DNA from: Acidobacteriota bacterium
GTDB taxonomy: Bacteria > Acidobacteriota > Blastocatellia > Pyrinomonadales > Pyrinomonadaceae
Length of the DNA stretch: 9,431 bases
Direction: 5' to 3'
Assembly: GCA_024640445.1 (NCBI GenBank)
Contig: JAHEEZ010000049.1
Coordinates: 1-9,431 of the forward strand
The translations under genes and the position numbers were made by a program. Below are positions 1 through 5,451 of this stretch, in pieces (position 1 is the first letter of the stretch; each line of letters opens with the position of its first letter). A model generated the notes under the pieces. It ran no database searches, was not told the origin of the DNA, and worked only from the letters and a program-made list of their open reading frames with translations.

Positions 1-233
1 CCGAACTTCCCTTTCAGGAACAACGTCGCCTTTTCACCGTCGAAATCGACCGATTCCAGAGCGTACGTGCGATAGCCGTCCCGGTCGAGATATCCAAAGA
101 GGGCATTTTCCCGGCCGTTCGAGAGTTCCATTTCGTGGTTCCGAAGCGCAAAAACCCTTCCGTCCTCGTGGACTGCTATCCATTCTGTGTGTGAAGAGAG
201 AAGTTCGCGTAATCGGAGGTGAGGTCCGTTCAT
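1..233 (-). CDS. Unrecognised protein, N-terminal 77 residues (runs off left edge)
   Basis: Reading leftward from an ATG at 233-231, the frame stays open to the window edge, giving 77 complete codons with no stop. The start is supported by an AAGGA ribosome-binding site at 240-244 (leftward strand), 6 bases before the ATG. The protein begins MNGPHLRLRELLSSHTEW and contains a run of alternating charged and hydrophobic segments (WIAVHEDGRVFALRNHE, then DRDGYRTYALESVDFDGEKA), which looks like a small beta-rich soluble domain. There is no signal peptide or membrane segment in the visible part. It starts 51 bases after the SGNH hydrolase stop on the same strand, so the two are probably co-transcribed. 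I do not recognise the family and propose no function; the C-terminal part lies outside the window. Confidence 0.72.
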   Translation of the reverse strand, partial: MNGPHLRLRELLSSHTEWIAVHEDGRVFALRNHEMELSNGRENALFGYLDRDGYRTYALESVDFDGEKATLFLKGKF

Positions 234-284
234 ACGATTTCCTTTGCCGCTGCTTTCGCGGCGGTAGCCTGTTTTGTTCTCAGA

Positions 285-1061
285 TCATTGGCCGAAGCCC
301 GAACGCCTGATGAAGAGTTCCGCCATATCCATTGCCCATGCGTCGTAGCCCGTCGCGGATGGGTGCACCCCGTCGCTGAAGAAGTCATCGTCGACGCGCT
401 TAACTTCGTCGAAGTAATAAACGTCTTCAAGTTCCGAAACCAGATTGATGACGTTGAAGTGCTGCAGCTTCGCGAGCCTTGAAAGCACGTATTTAAGCGG
501 ATGAGGAAGCGCGATCGCGTCCCTTATCATCGGGACATTGGCCAGAAGCACATCAGCGTTCGGGCTCCTTTCCCTGAGCCTGAGGATCAGTTCGCTCATA
601 TCCTGCCTGAACGTGACGGGACTGTTGAGCGCAAAGACGTCGTTGCCGCCGAGAGCCACAAGTATGACGTCGAACTCGGTTTGGGGCAATTTTGGCACAA
701 CCTCATCGAGGGTTCTTCGGACCGTGATCCCGCTGACTCCCGCCGATCTCCAGCGGACCGTCGAACCCGTCATCTGCGAAAGATGGTGTGCGAACCTCCC
801 TCCCAAAGCGTCTTCGATATCCCTGACCCCAACGCCTGCGACCGTCGATTCGCCGATCGCGAGCAGCCGAAGCTCCCGGCCGCCCTTTTCTACAACACCC
901 TCGGGATCACCTTCTGCGTCCGGCAAACGCCCGATCCGATAACGTGTGTACTGGCCCTGGAGATAGAGGAAAGGAGTGAACGGCAATACAAAGATCCCAC
1001 TGATCAAGTAGCGGTTCTGCATTCTTCTTAATTCCATTGTGAGGGTTACAGCTTCGCGCAT
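285..1061 (-). CDS. SGNH/GDSL-family hydrolase, N-terminally membrane anchored
   Basis: The 258-residue protein carries the SGNH esterase/lipase signatures in order: block I GESTVAGVG with nucleophile Ser72, a likely block II glycine in SAGVSG (Gly108), block III GGND with Asn140, and block V DGVHP with Asp230 and His233. The family hydrolyses ester or acyl bonds in lipids, polysaccharide acetyl groups or similar substrates; the substrate here is unknown. Residues about 18-35 are hydrophobic (YLISGIFVLPFTPFLYL), suggesting a signal anchor with the catalytic domain outside the cytoplasm. The start is uncertain: ATG codons exist at residues 1, 9 and 14 and none has a good Shine-Dalgarno; the first has only AGGT two bases before it. 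It heads a leftward pair with the unrecognised gene at 1-233 and diverges from the lipoprotein gene at 1111. Family assignment is firm; cellular role is not. Confidence 0.9.
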   Translation of the reverse strand: MREAVTLTMELRRMQNRYLISGIFVLPFTPFLYLQGQYTRYRIGRLPDAEGDPEGVVEKGGRELRLLAIGESTVAGVGVRDIEDALGGRFAHHLSQMTGSTVRWRSAGVSGITVRRTLDEVVPKLPQTEFDVILVALGGNDVFALNSPVTFRQDMSELILRLRERSPNADVLLANVPMIRDAIALPHPLKYVLSRLAKLQHFNVINLVSELEDVYYFDEVKRVDDDFFSDGVHPSATGYDAWAMDMAELFIRRSGFGQ

Positions 1062-1069
1062 TACCTGAC

Positions 1070-1098
1070 TTATGAGGTCCGGGTCGTTGTGTTAAAAT
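1070..1098 (+). promoter_or_regulatory. Possible promoter of the lipoprotein-ABC operon
   Basis: A TAAAAT box (1093-1098, five of six matches to the -10 consensus) lies 12 bases before the ATG at 1111. A weak -35 (TTATGA, 1070-1075) sits 17 bases further upstream. Start of transcription would fall only a few bases before the ATG, so the mRNA would have almost no leader, in line with the absence of a Shine-Dalgarno. On the opposite strand TTAACA (1095-1090) and CATAAG (1074-1069) with a short 15-base spacer could drive the SGNH gene. All of this is consensus matching by eye. Confidence 0.4.
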
Positions 1099-1110
1099 CG
1101 CTTTTCGCCG

Positions 1111-1782
1111 ATGTTAAATCCCAAAAATTCGTTCAAGGCCGTCGCCGTATTCTGCCTTTTCATCTCGGCGGCATCGTGCGGCATCTTGCAGCCTTCGGAT
1201 AGCGGCTCCGAAGAGCCTCCTCCTACGCCGGAGGCGGCATCCAACATCCCCTTTTTAACAAAAGAACCCGAGGTCTTTCAAGCAAATGTTCTTGTAGAGG
1301 CGTATGGTCTTGACGGTGCCGCCGTCGTCCGCAAGTATTTCATAGCCCGCAACGGCTCGAATCTTCTCGTGCGGATCGATGAGGCAGGGGAGGACGAGCG
1401 GTCGCTTGTCAGGCTTGAAAGCGGCGAGAGTTTTGTTGTCTTCCCCAAAAGCAAGACCTATAGGCGGGCGAGGGCCTCGTTCGCGGCCGACGAGATCGTG
1501 CGTGAGGTAACCGCGGGCTGGCTTTCCGCGACGCCGGGGACGCGGTTCGAGAAGATCTCGACGGAAGAAGGCATTTCGAAATACGCGGTGGAGTTGGAAG
1601 GAGAAGAAGGCTCTGAGACCTTCCTGTATTACGACGAAAAACTCGCATATCCCGTCAGGCAGGAGATGTTCAGCACTTTCGAAGGGAAGACAAAGCTTGT
1701 GTTCAGGTATTCTGTCAGCGCTTTCAAGCTTGAGGCCGACAAAGAACTCTTCAAGATACCGAAAGAATTCAAGGAATCGTAG
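1111..1782 (+). CDS. Putative lipoprotein, possibly LolA/DUF4412-like fold
   Basis: The 223-residue protein starts with a lysine-containing n-region, a hydrophobic stretch (residues 9-20) and a lipobox-like ending ISAASC with Cys23 as the probable lipidation site. Position -3 is Ala rather than the usual Leu, so the lipobox is imperfect. Residues about 30-42 are a Glu/Pro-rich linker. The rest (about 55-220) alternates beta-type strands with charged turns and ends in LFKIPKEFKES, recalling the LolA/LppX-like half-barrel proteins and DUF4412, which bind lipids or acyl chains. That resemblance is from memory of the fold, not from a search. No Shine-Dalgarno precedes the ATG. It is the first gene of a tight operon: the ABC exporter gene starts 16 bases after its stop. 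A role in handling a lipid-like cargo of the exporter is an inference. Confidence 0.82.
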   Translation: MLNPKNSFKAVAVFCLFISAASCGILQPSDSGSEEPPPTPEAASNIPFLTKEPEVFQANVLVEAYGLDGAAVVRKYFIARNGSNLLVRIDEAGEDERSLVRLESGESFVVFPKSKTYRRARASFAADEIVREVTAGWLSATPGTRFEKISTEEGISKYAVELEGEEGSETFLYYDEKLAYPVRQEMFSTFEGKTKLVFRYSVSAFKLEADKELFKIPKEFKES

Positions 1783-1798
1783 AAAGAACTCGTAGAAG

Positions 1799-3568
1799 AT
1801 GGAAGAACTAAGAAGATTCGGTAGGTATTTCAGGCCTTACAGAGGAAGGATCGTCCTGGGGGTGCTGTGCATCCTCCTCGGGATGGTGTTCAACCTGCTG
1901 ATCCCATACCTGGTCGGTTCCGCGATCGACGAGTTGAGCAAGGATATCACCCGCGAGAAGGTGATCCTCTACCCTCTCGCCATTCTCGGGGTCAGCCTTT
2001 GCGGTTCGTTCTTCCTGTTCTGGCAAAGAAGGCTCCTGATCAATGCCTCCCGCGACATCGAGTACGACATGCGCCGCGATTTCTACGACGCGCTCGTCGA
2101 TCAGCCGCTCGAGTATTTCAGCAACACTCGCGTCGGCGACCTGATGGCGCGGGCGACGAACGATCTCGCCGCGGTCCGCCAGATCTTCGGACCAATGATC
2201 CTCTATTCGTTCCAGGCGATCTTTGCGCTTGCCGTCGTACTGCCGATAATGTTCGGAATATCGGTCCGGCTCACGCTCTTTCTGCTCATTCCGCTCCCGT
2301 TCGTTTCGTTAACGGTGAAGTTTCTCGGCCAGCAGATCCACATACGTTTTGAGAAGATCCAGGAGTTCTTTTCCGGAATCACCGCACGGGCGCAGGAGAA
2401 TCTGAGCGGCGCGCGCGTGATCCGCGCTTACGCGCAGGAAGACGCCGAGATCAGGCAATTCCAGGAGCTCAACAGCGAGTACGCCGACAAGAACGTTTCG
2501 CTCGTGAAGTTCGGCGCGGCAATGCGGCCCCTTCTCTTTTTCTTTATAGGCTTGAGCTTCGTGATCATCGTCGCCGTCGGCGTTCCAATGGCGGTCCGGG
2601 GCGAGATCACTGCCGGGCAGTTCACCTCGTTCATCTTGTATTTGCAGAGGATGATCTGGTATCTGATAGCGCTCGGGTACGTGGTAAACCTCTACCAGAG
2701 AGGGACGGCGAGCCTGAAACGATTCAACGCGATACTTGAGACTGACCCGACGATCAAGGACGCGCCGGATGTGCGCGAACAGCCGAAGATCAAGGGCAAG
2801 ATAGAATTCCGGGATCTCAACTTTTCTTACGAGGAAACACCTACACTCAAGGACATCAACCTGACGATCGGGGCGGGGCAGACGGTGGCGCTGGTCGGGA
2901 AGACCGGCAGCGGAAAATCGACGCTTGTGAGCCTGATCCCGAGGATCCTGGACGCTCCTGAAGGAATGGTCCTGGTCGATGACATTGCAATAAGAAACTT
3001 CCCGTTGAATCAACTGCGCGAATCTATAGGCTTCGTCCAGCAGGAGACCTTCCTTTTCAGCAACACGGTCGAGGCGAACATAGCGTTTGGGGTTCCCCGG
3101 GAAACACAGATGCAGTTAGCCGGAAATGGGTCTTCCAGGCTGAGCGTCGAAAAGGCGGCTGCGGTTGCCGGACTTGCGGAGGACATCAAAGAATTTCCCA
3201 ACAAGTATCAGCAGTTGGTGGGCGAGCGAGGCATAACCTTGTCGGGCGGTCAGAAACAGCGGACGGCGATCGCGCGAGCCGTTATGCGCGACCCAAGGAT
3301 CCTGATACTTGACGATTCCCTCTCCGCGGTTGACACTCTCACCGAGGAGACGATCCTGCGCGAACTGCGGGACGTCAGAAGCGAGCGTACGACGGTGATC
3401 GTCTCGCACAGGATCTCGACCATCAGGGATGCCGACCTGATCTGCGTAATGCAGGAAGGCGAGATCATCGAACGCGGTACCCATGAGGAGCTTCTCGCGA
3501 TAGACGGCGAATACGCCGATCTTTACCAGCGTCAGCTGCTTGAAGAGGAGATCGAGGCTACGGAATAG
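1799..3568 (+). CDS. ABC exporter half-transporter (MsbA/BmrC type) with non-canonical Walker B Asp
   Basis: The 589-residue protein is a full half-transporter: an N-terminal membrane domain with six predicted helices (about 17-39, 55-77, 130-153, 156-178, 243-265, 273-295) fused to a nucleotide-binding domain from about residue 335. Seen directly: A-loop Tyr344, Walker A GKTGSGKST (367-375), Q-loop Gln415, an X-loop-like GERG (475-478), signature LSGGQ (481-485), Walker B ILILDD (501-506), D-loop SAVD (509-512) and H-loop His537. The residue after the Walker B Asp505 is Asp506 instead of the catalytic Glu. In known heterodimeric exporters (BmrC of BmrCD, TM287 of TM287/288) this marks the degenerate half, so a partner is expected, but none is adjacent. 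Likely cargo is a drug or lipid, expelled from the cytoplasm or inner leaflet. It lies 16 bases after the lipoprotein stop and 2 bases before the next gene. The ribosome-binding site is weak. Confidence 0.95.
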   Translation: MEELRRFGRYFRPYRGRIVLGVLCILLGMVFNLLIPYLVGSAIDELSKDITREKVILYPLAILGVSLCGSFFLFWQRRLLINASRDIEYDMRRDFYDALVDQPLEYFSNTRVGDLMARATNDLAAVRQIFGPMILYSFQAIFALAVVLPIMFGISVRLTLFLLIPLPFVSLTVKFLGQQIHIRFEKIQEFFSGITARAQENLSGARVIRAYAQEDAEIRQFQELNSEYADKNVSLVKFGAAMRPLLFFFIGLSFVIIVAVGVPMAVRGEITAGQFTSFILYLQRMIWYLIALGYVVNLYQRGTASLKRFNAILETDPTIKDAPDVREQPKIKGKIEFRDLNFSYEETPTLKDINLTIGAGQTVALVGKTGSGKSTLVSLIPRILDAPEGMVLVDDIAIRNFPLNQLRESIGFVQQETFLFSNTVEANIAFGVPRETQMQLAGNGSSRLSVEKAAAVAGLAEDIKEFPNKYQQLVGERGITLSGGQKQRTAIARAVMRDPRILILDDSLSAVDTLTEETILRELRDVRSERTTVIVSHRISTIRDADLICVMQEGEIIERGTHEELLAIDGEYADLYQRQLLEEEIEATE

Positions 3569-3570
3569 AT

Positions 3571-4026
3571 ATGAACGAGCAGAAACCGAACCCTGAACAG
3601 TTGTTCAAAACGATGGCGATGGTGTGGTTTGCGCTTTTTTCGTCCCAGCTGATGTTCGCCATCGTTAGTTTTGCCGTAAAACCGGAGTTATTGAAATTCG
3701 ATCTCGCCGCCTCACCACTCGGCGCGGAGCCGATGATGGTTGTCGTGTTCGCCGTTCTCGGGCTCTTCCTGATAGCCGCTTCATTCGTAATGAATGCGAA
3801 CTTCAGCCGCAAGGCGGTGGACGCGCAGAGTCCGGGCCTCATTCAGACCGGAATGATAGTCGCCTGCGCGATGTGCGAGGCGGCTTCAGTATTCGGTCTC
3901 GTTTTGGCTTTTTCACATTCGTACCAGTACTTCTTCCTCTGGATCGCCGCAGCCATGGCCGGAATGGCGTTCCATTTCCCGAGCCGCACAAAGATAATCA
4001 ACGCGAGCATGGGCAAGAGGCTTTAA
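3571..4026 (+). CDS. Four-helix integral membrane protein of unknown function
   Basis: The 151-residue protein has four hydrophobic segments at about residues 15-36, 54-74, 91-114 and 118-135, a short hydrophilic N-terminus and a basic C-terminus (RTKIINASMGKRL). It begins 2 bases after the ABC exporter stop, so translation is probably coupled and the protein may be an accessory subunit or a co-regulated neighbour. The third helix (MIVACAMCEAASVFGLVLAF, Glu103 in the membrane) resembles the C-terminal helix of ATP synthase subunit c, where a carboxylate is followed by an A..GLV.A pattern. Subunit c is only about 80 residues with two helices, so this is at most a distant relative or a chance match. 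I recall similar unnamed proteins in other bacteria but no established function. A terminator follows 22 bases after the stop. Confidence 0.83.
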   Translation: MNEQKPNPEQLFKTMAMVWFALFSSQLMFAIVSFAVKPELLKFDLAASPLGAEPMMVVVFAVLGLFLIAASFVMNANFSRKAVDAQSPGLIQTGMIVACAMCEAASVFGLVLAFSHSYQYFFLWIAAAMAGMAFHFPSRTKIINASMGKRL

Positions 4027-4047
4027 GACTCGCCAACTTATCGTCAA

Positions 4048-4077
4048 AAAGCCCGTCCGTATTTGCGGGCGGGCTTT
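4048..4077 (+). terminator. Hairpin terminator after the lipoprotein-ABC-membrane protein operon
   Basis: Arms AAAGCCCGTCCG (4048-4059) and CGGGCGGGCTTT (4066-4077) form a 12-bp stem with one G-T wobble and a six-base loop. The right arm ends in TTT and the left is preceded by further A residues, so it could also work on the opposite strand. The T tract is short, making termination efficiency uncertain. Confidence 0.78.
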
Positions 4078-4112
4078 CCATTGCCTACGATTGAAATTCG
4101 CGTTCGAAGCCG

Positions 4113-5153
4113 ATGATCAAACGACTGATACACAGAAGGGAGCGCCGTCTCGCGATGCTCAACGACAACCGCTTTGTGCGGCCGTTCGAGTGGGGAACGG
4201 AGTTTGTCGAAGGCGCGGTGAACGGTATTGATCCGCTTGAGTTCTTTCACAACCACTCGCGGGCAGCGGTCGAGGCCAGCGACGACTTCTTCGCGCTTCC
4301 GAAAAGGCCGGAATTTGACGAAACGGAACCGCCGCGGCTTGCGGTGGAGGGGACTTCATACGTCTCCTGGCGCAGCGCGATCGAGACCCCTTCCGAAGAG
4401 AACAACACCGCGCACGGCCGCCTTTTCGCGGTCGAGGGTGACATGAAAGCGGCAGTCGTCGTACTTCCTCACTGGAACGCTCGCGAGGGGAGCTACTTCA
4501 ATCTTTGCAGCAACTTCCAGCGTTTCGGCGTCTCCGCGCTAAGGCTCACCCTTCCCTATCACGAAGAAAGAATGCCGCCGGAACTTGAGCGAGCAGATCA
4601 TCTTGTCTCGCCGAACATAGGCAGGACGATCCAGTCGGTCCGCCAGGCCGTTCTCGACACGCGGGCGGCAGTGCTCTATTTAAGAGAAAAGGGATATGAG
4701 CGGGTGGGCGTCGTCGGCACCAGCATCGGATCATGCGTTGCGTTTCTCGCATTCACACACGACGAGAGCATCGAAGCCGCCGTCTTCAATCACGTTTCGG
4801 GATTCGTTTCGGATGTCGTCTGGCGAGGACTTTCGACCTATCACGTCCGGGAAGGCCTTGAGAACGACATAACTCTTGAGGACCTTCGCGAATGCTGGAA
4901 GCCTATCTCGCCTTTCGCGTACATGGAAAAACTAGCGGAAATGAAGCCGCGGCCTCAACGGTACATTTACACGCTTTACGACCTCTCCTTTCCGATCGAC
5001 CTTTCGCGCGACACTATGCGAATGCTCGACGATCACGGGATCGAACACGATGAAACGGTCATCCCCTGCGGCCACTACACGCTCGGCGAGAAGCCCTGGG
5101 TCTATATCGACGGGTACAAGATCATCTCGTATCTGAGGAAGGCGCTCCGGTAA
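4113..5153 (+). CDS. Alpha/beta hydrolase-fold protein
   Basis: The 346-residue protein has the alpha/beta hydrolase elements in the right order: a strand and HWNAREGSYF segment (about 113-128) where the oxyanion region normally lies, the nucleophile elbow GTSIG (202-206, Ser204), an acid candidate Asp290 in LYD (or Asp296) and His321 in CGHYTLGEKPW. Residues 1-110 form a long N-terminal region before the core fold. There is no signal peptide, so it is probably cytoplasmic. The substrate cannot be read from sequence; esterase, acyl-hydrolase or a non-catalytic relative are all possible. ABHD18-like proteins (DUF2048) came to mind but I cannot confirm this. The ATG at 4113 has no Shine-Dalgarno and only a TGAAAT box at 4092-4097. 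A second ATG at 4155 (residue 15) is preceded by AAGGGAG, 13 bases away, and is an alternative start. It appears to be a single-gene unit between a terminator and a repeat element. Confidence 0.87.
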   Translation: MIKRLIHRRERRLAMLNDNRFVRPFEWGTEFVEGAVNGIDPLEFFHNHSRAAVEASDDFFALPKRPEFDETEPPRLAVEGTSYVSWRSAIETPSEENNTAHGRLFAVEGDMKAAVVVLPHWNAREGSYFNLCSNFQRFGVSALRLTLPYHEERMPPELERADHLVSPNIGRTIQSVRQAVLDTRAAVLYLREKGYERVGVVGTSIGSCVAFLAFTHDESIEAAVFNHVSGFVSDVVWRGLSTYHVREGLENDITLEDLRECWKPISPFAYMEKLAEMKPRPQRYIYTLYDLSFPIDLSRDTMRMLDDHGIEHDETVIPCGHYTLGEKPWVYIDGYKIISYLRKALR

Positions 5154-5199
5154 ATACAGGGGTTTCAGGTTTCAGGATAAACCACTTAATAGTTGGTAG

Positions 5200-5352
5200 T
5201 TGCGGCTTCGCCGTACGGATGTGCGGTAAGCCTCCGGCTTACCGGGTTGGACTTCCCTAATTCCTACCCCGGGGCTGAGCCCCGGGAGATCTTTTTTGAC
5301 GGGAGCGCTGGAAAGGCAAGCCTTTCCGCACAGCAAGGCGGCAAAGCCGCAA
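5200..5352. repeat. Inner inverted pair of composite hairpin units
   Basis: Left unit 5200-5226 reads TTGCGGCTTCGCCG, six variable bases, TGTGCGG. Right unit 5326-5352, read on the other strand, is TTGCGGCTTTGCCG, six different bases, TGTGCGG: 20 of 21 constant positions agree and the spacing is identical. Each unit contains a small hairpin (5203-5213; 5338-5350) and leads inward into a second, different hairpin: GGTAAGCC/GGCTTACC (stem 5224-5232 with 5236-5244) on the left, and GGAAAGG/CCTTTCC (5310-5316 with 5321-5327) on the right. Conserved outer words with covarying inner stems suggest that the structure is kept, not the exact bases. Confidence 0.75.
5268..5297 (+). terminator. Possible terminator of the alpha/beta hydrolase gene, inside the repeat element
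   Basis: An 8-bp GC-only stem, CCCGGGGC (5268-5275) and GCCCCGGG (5279-5286) with loop TGA, is followed five bases later by TTTTTT (5292-5297). The offset T tract makes this weaker than a classic terminator, and it lies 115 bases past the hydrolase stop, but it is the only candidate before the sigma factor gene. Confidence 0.35.
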
Positions 5353-5364
5353 TTACTAGTCCTC

Positions 5365-5406
5365 GAAACTTGAAATCTGAAACTTGAAACCTGGAACCCT
5401 GAACCC
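5365..5406 (+). repeat. Seven-base tandem array at the right end of the repeat element
   Basis: Successive units GAAACTT, GAAATCT, GAAACTT, GAAACCT, then GGAACCCT and GAACCC run without gaps. The left end of the element carries two units of the same word on the other strand (5160-5174). The terminal inverted repeats are therefore built from a seven-base periodic sequence. Confidence 0.7.
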
Positions 5407-5431
5407 GCTTACCGCTCACATCATTTAATGT

Positions 5432-5437
5432 TAAGAT
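5432..5437 (+). promoter_or_regulatory. Possible -10 box of the sigma/anti-sigma operon
   Basis: TAAGAT lies 14 bases before the ATG at 5452, with a poor -35 (TTACCG, 5409-5414) 17 bases upstream. No Shine-Dalgarno is present, so a very short leader is likely. GGAACC (5393-5398), the usual ECF-type -35 word, occurs at the right end of the repeat element, but I find no convincing matching ECF -10, so autoregulation remains only a possibility. Confidence 0.35.
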
Positions 5438-5451
5438 TTCGGCGACCGTAA

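Larger units (their letters stand above)
5157..5401. repeat. MITE-like nested inverted-repeat element filling the intergenic gap
   Basis: Nearly all of the 298-bp gap between the hydrolase and the sigma factor is one symmetrical structure. The outer ends are inverted copies: 5157-5176 (CAGGGGTTTCAGGTTTCAGG) and the reverse complement of 5383-5401 (CAGGGTTCCAGGTTTCAAG), differing by one indel and two substitutions. Inside lies a second inverted pair (5200-5226 and 5326-5352), and in the middle a GC-rich palindrome (5268-5286). Five hairpins can be drawn in about 150 bases. There is no open reading frame with protein character and no clear target-site duplication. It has the form of a non-autonomous miniature element or a composite REP-like cluster; whether it is mobile cannot be judged from one copy. 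Confidence 0.72.

Noticed and set aside
240..262. Small hairpin (GCCGC/GCGGC) between the SGNH gene and the leftward partial gene as a terminator
   Set aside because: Only 5 bp, no T tract in the leftward direction, and it lies next to a good ribosome-binding site, so read-through into the next gene is more likely.
501..1031. 176-residue rightward open frame, and another at 538-942, opposite the SGNH hydrolase
   Set aside because: Both lie wholly antisense to a gene with clear SGNH motifs, have no Shine-Dalgarno and have arginine/proline/serine-rich translations typical of shadow frames.
2309..3013. 234-residue leftward open frame within the ABC exporter gene
   Set aside because: It is antisense to a conserved ABC transporter and its translation has no recognisable domain or hydrophobic pattern.
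1799..3568. Naming the ABC exporter msbA or bmrC
   Set aside because: The domain order fits several exporter families and the Asp506 feature points only to a type, so a specific gene symbol is not justified.
5193..5387. 64-residue rightward open frame inside the inverted-repeat element
   Set aside because: It is made of hairpin arms and tandem heptamers, has no ribosome-binding site and no protein-like pattern.
5157..5406. CRISPR array
   Set aside because: The repeats are inverted and nested or directly adjacent seven-base units; there are no evenly spaced repeats separated by unique spacers and no cas genes.
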